From: an uncultured cyanobacterium | Lineage (GTDB): Bacteria > Cyanobacteriota > Cyanobacteriia > PCC-6307 > Cyanobiaceae | DNA length: 64,000 bases | Assembly (NCBI GenBank): GCA_903856805.1 | Contig: CAIOCZ010000040.1 | Location: 1 to 64,000 of the forward strand | Direction of reading: 5' to 3' | Shown here: piece after piece, positions 30,463 through 40,599 of the stretch | Numbering within the stretch: position 1 is the first letter of the stretch | Layout of the letters: each line of letters begins with the position of its first letter | The notes under the pieces: generated by a model | Told to the model about the DNA's origin: nothing | What the model saw: only the letters and a program-made list of their open reading frames with translations | The model's database searches: none | Program-made: the position numbers and the translations under genes

Positions 30463-31398
30463 ATGCGTCGCTCCCTCTCCGTGCTGCTTGGCAGCCTTCT
30501 GTCGATCACCGTGCTCCTCGCCGGAGCAACTCCCAGTTGGGCCTACCCCTTCTGGGCCCAGCAGAACTACGCCAGCCCGCGGGAAGCGACCGGCAAGATT
30601 GTCTGCGCGAACTGCCACTTGGCCAAGAAGGCCACCCGGGTGGAGGTGCCCCAGGCCATCTTCCCCGACACCGTGTTCAAGGCTGAAGTCGAAATCCCCT
30701 ACGACACCAGTGTTCAACAGGTGGGCGGAGACGGCAACCTAACGGGCCTGAATGTGGGGGCGGTGGTCATGCTGCCCGAGGGCTTCACCCTGGCCCCGCA
30801 GGATCGGCTCAGCGATGAACTCAAGGAGGAAACAACGGGAGTTTTCTATACCCAGTACAGCGACGACCAGCCCAACATTCTTCTGGTTGGGCCCCTTCCT
30901 GGTGATCAGCACCAAAAGATCGTCTTCCCGATCCTTTCCCCCGATCCTGCCTCTGACAGTTCCATCCATTTTGGTAAGTACCAACTCCATGTCGGTGGCA
31001 ACCGTGGTCGCGGTCAGGTGTATCCGACCGGTGAAAAGAGCAACAACGGTGCCTTTAATGCCTCCGCTGCTGGCACGGTAACTGCCATCACGGCTGGCGA
31101 TAACGGCGCCAATCTGGTGGAGATCACCTCCTCCTCAGGGACCAGCGTGACTGAGACCATCCCCGCTGGTCCCACCCTTGAGGTCGCGGTTGGAGATACC
31201 GTTGAAAGCGGTTCCCCTCTCACCAACGACCCCAATGTTGGTGGCTTTGGTCAGGTGGATGTGGAAATTGTTCTGCAGGACCCTGTACGCCTCTATGGCC
31301 TGCTTGCCTTCTTTGCAGCGGTGGCTCTCGCCCAAATCCTGCTGGTGCTGAAGAAGCGTCAAGTGGAAAAGGTCCAGGCGGCTGAAGGTCTGATCTGA
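30463..31398 (+). CDS. petA: Apocytochrome f
   Basis: [30 protein letters not shown]-terminal [28 protein letters not shown]. Confidence 0.98.
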   Translation: MRRSLSVLLGSLLSITVLLAGATPSWAYPFWAQQNYASPREATGKIVCANCHLAKKATRVEVPQAIFPDTVFKAEVEIPYDTSVQQVGGDGNLTGLNVGAVVMLPEGFTLAPQDRLSDELKEETTGVFYTQYSDDQPNILLVGPLPGDQHQKIVFPILSPDPASDSSIHFGKYQLHVGGNRGRGQVYPTGEKSNNGAFNASAAGTVTAITAGDNGANLVEITSSSGTSVTETIPAGPTLEVAVGDTVESGSPLTNDPNVGGFGQVDVEIVLQDPVRLYGLLAFFAAVALAQILLVLKKRQVEKVQAAEGLI

Positions 31399-31409
31399 CG
31401 TTTCCCTTT

Positions 31410-32270
31410 GTGATGCCCTTGCTGGCACTGTTTACATCTCCGGGCCCCCTGGTTGTCCAGTTGGGCCCTTTTGCTCTGAGGTGGTACGGGCTGCTGATTG
31501 CCACGGCCGTTTTGCTCGGGCTGGCTCTGGCCAGTCGCCTTGGCCGCAGTCGAGGCATCGATCCGGGGCTGATCGCCGATCTTCTGCTCCCTTTGGTGGT
31601 GGGCGCCGTTTTAGGGGCTCGCCTCTATTACGTGGCCTTTGAATGGCGCCAGTACCAGAATCACTGGACCGATATCTTCGCCATCTGGCGAGGCGGAATC
31701 GCCATCCATGGTGCCCTGATCGGGGGCATCGTGGCGATCATTCTGTTTTGCCGCTGGAAGCGACAGCGCTTCTGGCCGCTGCTGGACGTCCTGGTTCCCG
31801 CCGTTGCCCTCGGCCAAGCCATCGGGCGCTGGGGAAACTTCTTCAATTCCGAAGCCTTCGGCCTGCCCACCGACCTCCCCTGGGGGCTCACGATTCCCAT
31901 CGCCAATCGACCGGCTGAGTTCCTTGCTGCAAGCACCTTTCACCCCACCTTTCTTTATGAGTCGCTCTGGGACCTGGGGGTTTGTGCACTGCTGCTGTTC
32001 TTGCATCGTCGGGCTAGTCGCGGGCGTCTTGTGCTCCCTCCCGGTACTCTCAGCTGCATTTATCTGATGGCCTACAGCAGTGGCCGGGTCTGGATCGAAG
32101 CCCTGCGTCTGGACCCCCTCTGTCTTTTTGCCCAGCCGCCGTTTTGTGCGGGAGGTCTGCGCATGGCCCAGGTGATCAGCCTGCTATTGATCGCCTTGGG
32201 TGGTGCCGGCCTCTGGCGGCTTTACGGCCGTCGCCGATCCCTTCCCGACCCCAGTGGAGTGACCCCATGA
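31410..32270 (+). CDS. lgt: Prolipoprotein diacylglyceryl transferase
   Basis: [33 protein letters not shown]. Confidence 0.96.
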   Translation: MMPLLALFTSPGPLVVQLGPFALRWYGLLIATAVLLGLALASRLGRSRGIDPGLIADLLLPLVVGAVLGARLYYVAFEWRQYQNHWTDIFAIWRGGIAIHGALIGGIVAIILFCRWKRQRFWPLLDVLVPAVALGQAIGRWGNFFNSEAFGLPTDLPWGLTIPIANRPAEFLAASTFHPTFLYESLWDLGVCALLLFLHRRASRGRLVLPPGTLSCIYLMAYSSGRVWIEALRLDPLCLFAQPPFCAGGLRMAQVISLLLIALGGAGLWRLYGRRRSLPDPSGVTP

Positions 32271-33031
32271 CCCCCAATGTTCGGATCGTCGGGGCTGGTC
32301 CCGGGGCCACCGATTTGCTCACCCTTCGGGCAGCCACCGCCATAGCAGAAGCCGAGGTCTTGGTGTGGACCGATTCCCTGATCAATCCACAGATTGCTGC
32401 CCTGGCTCCAACCCCATGCGAACGCATTCGAACCAGCACCCTCACCCTTGAGGAGGTGCTGGAGGTGGTGGTTGAGCGGGCCCGGGTTGGCAAACGGGTG
32501 GTCCGCCTCCACGATGGCGATCCCTGTCTGTACGGAGCCCTGGCGGAACAGATCTGCCGTCTTGCCGATGCCGGCATCAGTGTGGATGTGGTGCCGGGCC
32601 TAAGCGCCTATCAGGTCACCGCAGCCGCCCTTCGCCAGGAGCTCACCATCCCTGGAGTGGTCCAAACCATCGTCCTCAGCCGCGCTGGCGGACGGACGGG
32701 GGTGCCTGAGCGGGAGTCGTTGGCTCGGCTGGCGGCCCTGCAGGCCTCCCTCTGCCTTTATCTCAGCGCTCGCCATGTTGAGGAGGTTCAGGCGGAATTG
32801 CTGGCCCACTATCCGGCCGACACGCCGGTAGCGATTGGCTATCGGGTGAGTTGGCCCGACCAATGGTTGGATGTGGTGCCCCTCAGCGAGATGGCGGCCA
32901 CCAGCCGGGCCCGTGAGTTGGTTCGCACCACCCTTTATGTCGTGAGTCCTGCGCTGAGGGGGGCCAATGGGGCCCGTTCCAAGCTGTACTCGTCAAGCCA
33001 CCAGCATTTGTTCCGTGGGGGCCTGCCCTAA
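32267..33031 (+). CDS. cobM: Precorrin-4 C11-methyltransferase
   Basis: [54 protein letters not shown] overlap with lgt. Confidence 0.93.
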   Translation: MTPNVRIVGAGPGATDLLTLRAATAIAEAEVLVWTDSLINPQIAALAPTPCERIRTSTLTLEEVLEVVVERARVGKRVVRLHDGDPCLYGALAEQICRLADAGISVDVVPGLSAYQVTAAALRQELTIPGVVQTIVLSRAGGRTGVPERESLARLAALQASLCLYLSARHVEEVQAELLAHYPADTPVAIGYRVSWPDQWLDVVPLSEMAATSRARELVRTTLYVVSPALRGANGARSKLYSSSHQHLFRGGLP

Positions 33032-33056
33032 GCGGTCTCTCCGTTAGGGCTTGGTG

Positions 33057-34952
33057 TTAACTGGGCAAGCTGGCTCCAGGCTGGTTGGCTTGCTCTTGCC
33101 AGAGTCGGGCGTAAGGCCCGGCTTCGGCCAGCAACTCGTGGTGCCGTCCCTGTTGCACCAACCGGCCTTTCTCCATCACGCAGATCTGGTCGGCATTGAC
33201 GATTGTGCTCAGACGATGGGCAATCACGAGCACGGTGCGATTGCCTTCGAAGCGGTCGAGAGCTTCTTGCACCAATCGCTCACTCTGACTGTCCAGTGCA
33301 CTGGTGGCTTCGTCCAGGATCAGAAGATCCGGATCCCGCAGGATGGCCCGGGCCAGAGAGATGCGCTGGCGTTGACCGCCGCTGAGGCGATAGCCCCGTT
33401 CGCCCAAGGAGGTGGCATATCCCTGGGGGAGTGCGGCGATGAAATCGGCGGCCTGGGCCTGTTCTGCGGCCGCCTCAATCTGAGCTTGGCTGGCCCACGG
33501 ACTTCCAAAGGCAATGTTGTCCGCCAGGGTGGTGTTGAACAGAAAGGTGTCCTGGCTCACAACCCCAAGGCGTTGTTGCCAACTGGCTCGATCCAGGTCA
33601 CGTAGATCGCGGCCATCAATGAGCACACGACCTGATGTCGGTTCGTAGAGGCCCACCAGTAGATCAGCAATCGAGCTCTTGCCAGCACCGCTAGATCCCA
33701 CTAAGGCGAGGGTGTGGCCCACCGGTAGGGAGAGATTGATGGCCTGTAGAGCGGGCGCCATGGTATCTGGATAGCGCAGATCCACTTGCTCCAATCGGAT
33801 CTCCTTGTGGAGATGATCGAAAGGCACACCCTCTCGTGGCCGGAATTGTTTACCGGCCGGAGAAAGAATCTCGTTCAGACGATCAATTCCCCCGGCCGTG
33901 TTGCTGAGTGTGTTGACGGCATTGGCAACGGTTGAGAAACGAACGTTCAAGCGTTGCAACGCCAGCACAAAAGTCACCAGGCTCGGGAGCACCCCGGTGC
34001 TTTTAGTACCAAACACCAGCAAACTCAGGGCCGCGATCAAGGCAATCGCCGTCACGGGCAGGAAGCTGCTGATGGGCCCAATCATCTGGAGCAAGCGGGT
34101 TTGGCGTCGCATCCCGGCTTCCATGCCGGCCAAGGAGTTCCAGCACCGCTGGTCGGCGGCATCCAACTGACCTGTGCTGTGCAAAAGCCGTAATCCCTGG
34201 ATGTCCTCCGTGATCAAGGTGTTCACGATCACCTCCTGCTGGGTCACCACACGGGAGCCGGCACGAATGCGGGGCAATAGCTTGTTCTGGATCACGACCA
34301 GAATCCCGCCCAGCACCAGGGCGGCCAGCAACAACCATGGAGACAGGGAGATCAGAATACCGAGATAGGTGACAATGAGTATGATGCAGATAAATAGCGA
34401 GCCAAATTGCTCAATAAATACTTTGACAACAACAGGGCTATTGATGGCGTAACTGGTTAGGTCGCCGACTTGATAGGCGCTTGCGCAAGAGTAACTTAGG
34501 CTTAAGATTTGGCCGTGAATCAAGCCTCGAATCATTGTGTTGCAGCGCGCTGCAAAATATCCGATTGTTACCATATTGATGTAGCGATTAATGCTCTGAA
34601 TTCCCTGGAGTACGACGGCGGATCCAAGGAGAATTGAAAACAGCGTTGTGCGAGGAATGCCCTCGAGAAAAGCCGTTAGCAATGGGATGGAGCTCACCAA
34701 GGGCTTGGTGCTCCAATTCACTCCGCCAGCTGTGTTCGAAGGTGCAGTCAGCACTTCAACAGCAAGAAAAATCACCGCAAAGGTTGCACCTTCGCTGAAG
34801 GCTTCCAATAGGCTGCTAACGATATTGACAACGATCAGTTTCCATTGCTCCTTGCTGGTGCGCCGAATCAGCTTGGAGGCCGGCTTTTGATCCAGCAGGG
34901 GACCGAAGACAACGGTGGAGATACGGCGCAGGGCGGAACGCACGGAAAACAA
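33057..34952 (-). CDS. ABC transporter fused permease/ATP-binding protein (exporter type)
   Basis: LVGSSGAGKSSIADLL Walker A, LSGGQRQRISLARAILRDPDLLILDEATSALD signature; N-terminal six-TM domain. Confidence 0.94.
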   Translation of the reverse strand: MFSVRSALRRISTVVFGPLLDQKPASKLIRRTSKEQWKLIVVNIVSSLLEAFSEGATFAVIFLAVEVLTAPSNTAGGVNWSTKPLVSSIPLLTAFLEGIPRTTLFSILLGSAVVLQGIQSINRYINMVTIGYFAARCNTMIRGLIHGQILSLSYSCASAYQVGDLTSYAINSPVVVKVFIEQFGSLFICIILIVTYLGILISLSPWLLLAALVLGGILVVIQNKLLPRIRAGSRVVTQQEVIVNTLITEDIQGLRLLHSTGQLDAADQRCWNSLAGMEAGMRRQTRLLQMIGPISSFLPVTAIALIAALSLLVFGTKSTGVLPSLVTFVLALQRLNVRFSTVANAVNTLSNTAGGIDRLNEILSPAGKQFRPREGVPFDHLHKEIRLEQVDLRYPDTMAPALQAINLSLPVGHTLALVGSSGAGKSSIADLLVGLYEPTSGRVLIDGRDLRDLDRASWQQRLGVVSQDTFLFNTTLADNIAFGSPWASQAQIEAAAEQAQAADFIAALPQGYATSLGERGYRLSGGQRQRISLARAILRDPDLLILDEATSALDSQSERLVQEALDRFEGNRTVLVIAHRLSTIVNADQICVMEKGRLVQQGRHHELLAEAGPYARLWQEQANQPGASLPS

Positions 34953-35155
34953 AACAGAGGGAATGGGTTGATGACGGGCTGGAAAGGGGCAATCGCCGCG
35001 GGAATCGGCCGTGCATCAGGGCGGAGATAGGCTGATTTTGCCTATAATTTGAAAATTATTGAGAGAGAAGTGGTTTGAGATTTTTAATCACGCCCCATGG
35101 ATCTTATCACCAATCAAACTCAAGGCCCCCGTTGATCGGTGTCATAATTGTTGCA

Positions 35156-36607
35156 TTAGGCAGCATTCTTCAGCATCGAAGCCCTGCGCTTGCCCCCATT
35201 TTGCGTCTCCGTCCCATGGAGTTCGCACTTGAGGCGTTCGCGATCAACTTTGCAGTCCAGGCGGGTCGCGATGGCCTCGAGATCCATTTCGGCATTGCCG
35301 AGGCAACAGGTTCCCCCCGGCGAAGGGGTGACATTAAACGTGAGTCCTGGCATTGATTCAATCCGCACCTCTCCCAGCATCAACTTTCGGGAACGTTTGT
35401 CAATTAACTGCGGGCGAACGCCGCCATAGCCCTTGGCGAAGCTGAGATCATTTAGTTGCATGCTGGGTACAATCTTACGTGCATCGACGAGGAAAAGGCG
35501 CCGCCTCAACCAAGGAACCTCAAATAATAAATTGCGCAGAATGTAATTGCGGATATCGGCGATCCCAAGCAATTGCCAGAACACGCTAATTACGGACCAG
35601 TCGGGTCGCAAGACTCGTAAGAATTCAAAAAATGATCTTGGGCGATAGCGTTCGAGTAAAGGCAAAAGTAGGGCGGTAGGTCCAAAGCGAGTCTGGCCGG
35701 GGGCACGGACATCGGGGTCACCATGAATGGCGGCAAAGGGAAGTTTGTCATTTTGAACAGTATAAACTTTCCCGCGAAGTAGGTCCGGAGTGAAATAAAA
35801 ACTTCCGGCCACCGGCAGGCAGGAGTACTCCAGCCCAAATCCCATTTTTTGAGCCATCAGCAAGCTATGGGCACCCGCGTTGACGATGACGTGCCGGGCC
35901 CGTAGTTGAGTTGGATTCTTTCCGCCAAGGTCCACCAAGAACGCATCGGCCTGAGGGGTCATGCGGAGGATGGGTGTGGCCAGTCGCAGATCAATCTGCC
36001 GTGCTGTGCCCTCCACCGCTGCCCTGGCCTGGTCCACAAAGGATTTGGCGAGCATTTCGTAATCCACCGCGGTGGCTCCATTGCGAATGCCGATCGCCAC
36101 CAAAGGCTCTGGCCTAAGAACGCCGTCCACCAAGGCCACAGCAGGCTCCCACTCGGCAATCTGCTCTTTTTCGAGCAACTCCATTGAGGGAAAATGTGGC
36201 TTGAAAACTTCGAATCTCCTCCGCAAAAAATCGCACTCTTTTCCTCCGACTCCCAGGACCATCTTGGGGGTTTGAAATACGCACTGATTGCGCTGTTCTG
36301 GGGTGAGTAGATCGGCGTAGTTGCCAATCATCTCAGCAGTGTATTGAACCTTTAGGGCTTTTTCGAGGCTATAGTTGGTCTCAATATCTCCGCAATGAAT
36401 CGTTTGGCTGTTGCTGGTGGCCTTGGAATTCACCTGGGCTAATTGGTCGTAGCGCTCGGCCAGGGTGATCTTTGCCAAGTCGGTATAGCGAGCCAGTTCA
36501 AAGAGCAGCGCCGTGCCGCAGACGCCCCCGCCCACGATCAACACATCGGTCTCTGTGCAAGCGGCGGGCGCACTGCTGGCGGAGGGGGTGAGGGCGGTCT
36601 GGCTCAC
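35156..36607 (-). CDS. FAD-dependent malate:quinone oxidoreductase-type protein
   Basis: DVLIVGGGVCGTALLFELARYTDLAKITLAERYDQLAQVNSKATSNSQTIHCGDIETNY. The ATG at 36802 lies inside the tRNA; the in-frame GTG at 36607 is more plausible. Confidence 0.83.
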   Translation of the reverse strand: MSQTALTPSASSAPAACTETDVLIVGGGVCGTALLFELARYTDLAKITLAERYDQLAQVNSKATSNSQTIHCGDIETNYSLEKALKVQYTAEMIGNYADLLTPEQRNQCVFQTPKMVLGVGGKECDFLRRRFEVFKPHFPSMELLEKEQIAEWEPAVALVDGVLRPEPLVAIGIRNGATAVDYEMLAKSFVDQARAAVEGTARQIDLRLATPILRMTPQADAFLVDLGGKNPTQLRARHVIVNAGAHSLLMAQKMGFGLEYSCLPVAGSFYFTPDLLRGKVYTVQNDKLPFAAIHGDPDVRAPGQTRFGPTALLLPLLERYRPRSFFEFLRVLRPDWSVISVFWQLLGIADIRNYILRNLLFEVPWLRRRLFLVDARKIVPSMQLNDLSFAKGYGGVRPQLIDKRSRKLMLGEVRIESMPGLTFNVTPSPGGTCCLGNAEMDLEAIATRLDCKVDRERLKCELHGTETQNGGKRRASMLKNAA

Positions 36608-36789
36608 GGACGCCGGCGCACGAAATGGACCCCCTATCGTCGCTGATGGTGGTGCCTTCGGGGCCGTTGGCAGCACCAACGGAGGCTCCGGCCCCAGAAA
36701 CAGGCTGGCTCGGGCGCTCTGTGGCTTATGATGGTCCGACTGCGAACAGGGCCCAAGCCGAGCTTCGGTTGGCCTTGGCAGGAACTCAA

Positions 36790-36861
<72 letters not shown>

Positions 36862-36957
36862 TTTTTTATTCAATTAGATCCGTTCTTCTTGGGCGTTTTC
36901 GAGCCGATTGGCCTAAAGAATCGCTCCGAGCTCAGTTCCTTGGAGATCATGGATCCC

Positions 36958-38694
36958 TTAGGAGGTCCAGAGCGGAGCTGGGTCATTGGCCGCGGACACC
37001 ACCTCCACGACGAGACTGAGACCGGCGGCCTCCATCACCATGGCGGCACAGGATCGCAGACTCCACTGTTCGAGGCTCAGGTCCAAGGGGCCTTCGCCTG
37101 GTGCGGAGGCCCTCGGCACCAGGGAGACCGTGAAGCCTGAAGGCCCTTCCGACCCCAGCCCCTGGGGTTGCACCCAGAATCGATCGATCATGGCCGCTGG
37201 TCGCCGGTCGAGCGCCACCGCCATGCGCAGCAGCAAGGCCATCTCGTTCACTAGGCGCCGCTGATCGCGCCCCTCAATCAGCTGCCAAGCTTCATGGCGT
37301 TTTTTGGGCAAGCTGCGTCGGTGGTAGCGGGCGATGGCTGCCACCATCAGATGTTCCGCTTCGGAATAGCTCAGCAGTTCGCCATGGCGGATGAGATACC
37401 AGGTGTGCTTGTGATAAGCCCCCACGTTGATGTGCTTTCCCGAGGCGTGTAACTGGGCGGCGGCCCAGAGCAGGGCTTTGCCGCTGCCATCGTCGTGATG
37501 CAACCAGCCCCTGGTCTGGTCATAGAAGCTGAGGGCATGGCGAGCCACCTGGTCGGCGCGGATTGGATCGACGCCGAAACTGCGGCCCAGATGCAGCACG
37601 GTGCGTTGGCGGATCGAGCTCTGGTAGGCAAAGCGATCCCCCAGGAGGTCGTTGCGCAGCATCCAGTCCACGATCAGGCCCTCCCGCAAGGCCTTCTCAC
37701 ACACCACCAGCTCGCTCACCTGCAGCATCGCCATGGTGGTTTGCAGGATCAGGGCGCCGGGAACAATGATCTCGGCACGTCGGTCGTTGAGGGGTGCCAG
37801 GGCTCGCCGTTGTTCAGGACTGAGGCTCCATAACCGGTCCACCAGTTGGTCCAACCGGTCCTTACTGATCCGATAGCCCTGCAGCTTCAGGGGGGGTTTC
37901 GGGTCTTCTGACGCCGCCAGGGCCGCCAGGGCCATCGCCGTGCCGCTGGTGGCCACCAGCAAGGGCCGTTCGCCGGCACGCAGCTCCTGCCTCACTTGCG
38001 CCACTGCCGGGTCCAGTGCCCCCTGGAGATAGGCCTCCAGGAACGTGCGTCGCTCTGCCGGCAGTGGATCCTGCTGGCCAAAGTCCCGATGGAGCCGAAC
38101 CGCACCGATGCGGGTGCTGGTGAGCACACGGGCATCACGGCCATCGGCCAGGATCAGTTCGGTGGATCCACCGCCGATATCCAAGATCAGATGGGGCCGC
38201 TCCCCCAGGCTCATGCCGGAGAGCACCCCGAGGTAGATCAGCCGGGCTTCCTCCAGCCCGCTCACCAGATCCACCTCCAGGCCAAGCTTCTCCTGAATGG
38301 CTTGCAGGAAGGCCCGGCCATTGGGGGCTTCGCGTACGGCGCTGGTGGCGGCCGTCACGATCTGCTCCACCCCGTGACTCGCCGCCAGCTCCCGGCAATG
38401 GCGCAGGGTGAGGAAGGCCCGCTCGATCGCCTCCGCGCTCAGATCACCGGTCTCCTCATCCCGTTCCCCCAGCCGGGTGGTGGCCTTTTCGGTCAACAGC
38501 ACCGAAAAACTGTGCAGGGCTGGATCGATCGTGGCGATCAACAGATGGATCGAGTTGGTGCCGATATCAATGGCCGCTACCCGGCGCTGGGTGGACGGCG
38601 CCTCGGGCTCCATGGCGCCGGAGGTGAGGGTGGTCTCAGGGGCAGTAGTGGGGCGGGCCACAGCGGTGGCGGCAGCCCTCGAGATCGGATCCAT
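36958..38694 (-). CDS. ppx: Ppx/GppA exopolyphosphatase
   Basis: RVAAIDIGTNSIHLLIATI, LILDIGGGSTELILADG; C-terminal HD-like helical domain. Confidence 0.94.
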   Translation of the reverse strand: MDPISRAAATAVARPTTAPETTLTSGAMEPEAPSTQRRVAAIDIGTNSIHLLIATIDPALHSFSVLLTEKATTRLGERDEETGDLSAEAIERAFLTLRHCRELAASHGVEQIVTAATSAVREAPNGRAFLQAIQEKLGLEVDLVSGLEEARLIYLGVLSGMSLGERPHLILDIGGGSTELILADGRDARVLTSTRIGAVRLHRDFGQQDPLPAERRTFLEAYLQGALDPAVAQVRQELRAGERPLLVATSGTAMALAALAASEDPKPPLKLQGYRISKDRLDQLVDRLWSLSPEQRRALAPLNDRRAEIIVPGALILQTTMAMLQVSELVVCEKALREGLIVDWMLRNDLLGDRFAYQSSIRQRTVLHLGRSFGVDPIRADQVARHALSFYDQTRGWLHHDDGSGKALLWAAAQLHASGKHINVGAYHKHTWYLIRHGELLSYSEAEHLMVAAIARYHRRSLPKKRHEAWQLIEGRDQRRLVNEMALLLRMAVALDRRPAAMIDRFWVQPQGLGSEGPSGFTVSLVPRASAPGEGPLDLSLEQWSLRSCAAMVMEAAGLSLVVEVVSAANDPAPLWTS

Positions 38695-38773
38695 GGCAGG
38701 CGACCCCGGTGGAACGAGGGGCTACTTTGCCATCCACCGGCAGCCCTAGGGTGCCGCCACTGCGACGGTCCTG

Positions 38774-39667
38774 ATGGCCAGGCCTGCCGACTGGCTGGCG
38801 TTGCTGCGCTGGCACAAGCCCAGCGGACGTCTGATTCTGCTCATTCCAGCGGGTTGGGCCCTATGGCTCCATCCGTCGGCCCCCCCGTCGGCCCCGCTTG
38901 TGGGCTGGATCGTCCTGGGGGGACTGGCGGTGAGCGGTGCCGGCTGCGTCGCCAATGATCTCTGGGATCGCCACATTGATCCACAGGTGGACCGCACCCG
39001 CCACCGGCCCCTGGCCAGCGGGCGCGTGGGGGTGGGCGAAGCCATGGCGCTGCTGGTGGTGTGCCTGCTGCTGGCCCTGCTGGTGGTGCTGGCCCTGCCG
39101 GCCCCGCAGCGCGGCCTCTGCCTAGCCCTGGCCGTGGCGGCCCTGCCCCCGGTGCTGCTCTATCCCTCCGCCAAGCGCTGGTTCGCCTGGCCCCAGCTGG
39201 TGCTGGCCCTCTGCTGGGGCTTTGCGGTGCTGATTCCCTGGGCCGCCGCCAGCCGTGGCAGCTGGGGTGGGTCCCCCTCAGCCCTGACAGCCCTGGGGCT
39301 TACCTGGCTGGCGACCGTGCTGTGGACCTTCGGCTTCGATACCGTCTATGCGATGGCCGATCGGGACGACGATCGGCGGTTGGGGGTGCGCAGCAGCGCC
39401 CTGTCCCTGGGACGCCGCGCCGCCAGCATGGTGTGCTGGTGCTACGGCCTCGCCGCGATCTCCCTTGCCGCGGCGGCGGGGGTCCAGGGGATCGGCGGAC
39501 CCGGTTTCTGGCTGCTCTGGCTCCTGGCCTCCGTGGGCATGCAGCGGGAGGCGGCGCTCTTGCGCCAGGCCGATCTGCCCCAAGGCTTCTATGGCCGACA
39601 CTTCAGCCACCAGGTGTGGTTGGGGGGGCTGCTGCTGCTTGCCCTGGTTGTCTCCGTGCCCCGTTGA
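38774..39667 (+). CDS. 4-hydroxybenzoate polyprenyltransferase-type UbiA prenyltransferase
   Basis: NDLWDRHIDPQVDRTRHRPLASG and DTVYAMADRDDDRRLGVRSSAL Asp-rich motifs. Confidence 0.93.
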   Translation: MARPADWLALLRWHKPSGRLILLIPAGWALWLHPSAPPSAPLVGWIVLGGLAVSGAGCVANDLWDRHIDPQVDRTRHRPLASGRVGVGEAMALLVVCLLLALLVVLALPAPQRGLCLALAVAALPPVLLYPSAKRWFAWPQLVLALCWGFAVLIPWAAASRGSWGGSPSALTALGLTWLATVLWTFGFDTVYAMADRDDDRRLGVRSSALSLGRRAASMVCWCYGLAAISLAAAAGVQGIGGPGFWLLWLLASVGMQREAALLRQADLPQGFYGRHFSHQVWLGGLLLLALVVSVPR

Positions 39668-39671
39668 GTTC

Positions 39672-40589
39672 ATGCCTGCCCTGCCCTTGCCCCTGCCGAC
39701 TCCCCTGCGCCGCGGCGATCGCCTGCGGTTGGTGGCGGCCAGCTCGGCCCTCAGTGAGGCCACCCGTTTGAACGCTGGCCTGGCCCTGCTCGCTAGCTGG
39801 GGCCTGGACCATACCGGTGATCCGGCGGCCCTGGTGGGCCGGCGCTGGGGCTATCTGGCGGGTCAGGACAGGGAACGTCGCGCCGATCTGGACGGCGTTC
39901 CCGAGGCCGAGGAGGCGCCGCTGCTGGCCTGCGTGCGCGGCGGATGGGGGGCGGCTCGACTGCTGGAGCAGCCCCTGGCCCCTGCCCCGGGCTGGCTGCT
40001 GGGCTTCTCGGACGTCACCTCCCTGCTCTGGCATCGGGTGGCCTGCGGCCAGCCTGGGGCCGTCCATGGCCCCCTGGTCACCACCCTGGCGGCGGAGCCC
40101 GCCTGGAGTCAGGAACGGTTGCGGGCGCTGCTGTTCGGCGACCCCCTCCCCGACCTGGAGGGCCTTCCCTGGCGAGGCGGCATCGCCGAGGGCCCCCTGC
40201 TGGCGGCCAACCTGACCGTGGCCACCCATCTGCTGGGCACCCCCCATCTGCCGCCGCTCCAGGGCGCGATCCTGATCCTGGAGGACGTGGGGGAGGCGCC
40301 CTATCGGATCGAGCGGATGCTGACCCAGTGGCGCCTCTGCGGCGCCCTGCAGCAGCTTGCCGGCATCGGCTTTGGCAGCTTCGAAGGCTGCGGCGATGGC
40401 GACCGGGCCGGCGAACCGCCGGAAGAGATCTTCAGCCTGGAGCAGGTGTTGCGGGAACGCACCGCCGATCTGGGAATTCCGGTGGTGGCCCAACTCCCCG
40501 TCGGCCATAGCCCCGGCAATGGCGCCCTGCCCCTTGGGGTGAGGGCCAGGCTTGACGGCCAGCGGGGATGTCTGCAGGTGTTGCCCTGA
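39672..40589 (+). CDS. LD-carboxypeptidase (peptidase S66)
   Basis: ACVRGGWGAARLL, LLGFSDVTSLLWHR, ILILEDVGEAPYRIERML. Confidence 0.9.
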   Translation: MPALPLPLPTPLRRGDRLRLVAASSALSEATRLNAGLALLASWGLDHTGDPAALVGRRWGYLAGQDRERRADLDGVPEAEEAPLLACVRGGWGAARLLEQPLAPAPGWLLGFSDVTSLLWHRVACGQPGAVHGPLVTTLAAEPAWSQERLRALLFGDPLPDLEGLPWRGGIAEGPLLAANLTVATHLLGTPHLPPLQGAILILEDVGEAPYRIERMLTQWRLCGALQQLAGIGFGSFEGCGDGDRAGEPPEEIFSLEQVLRERTADLGIPVVAQLPVGHSPGNGALPLGVRARLDGQRGCLQVLP

Positions 40590-40599
40590 TCCTTGGCAG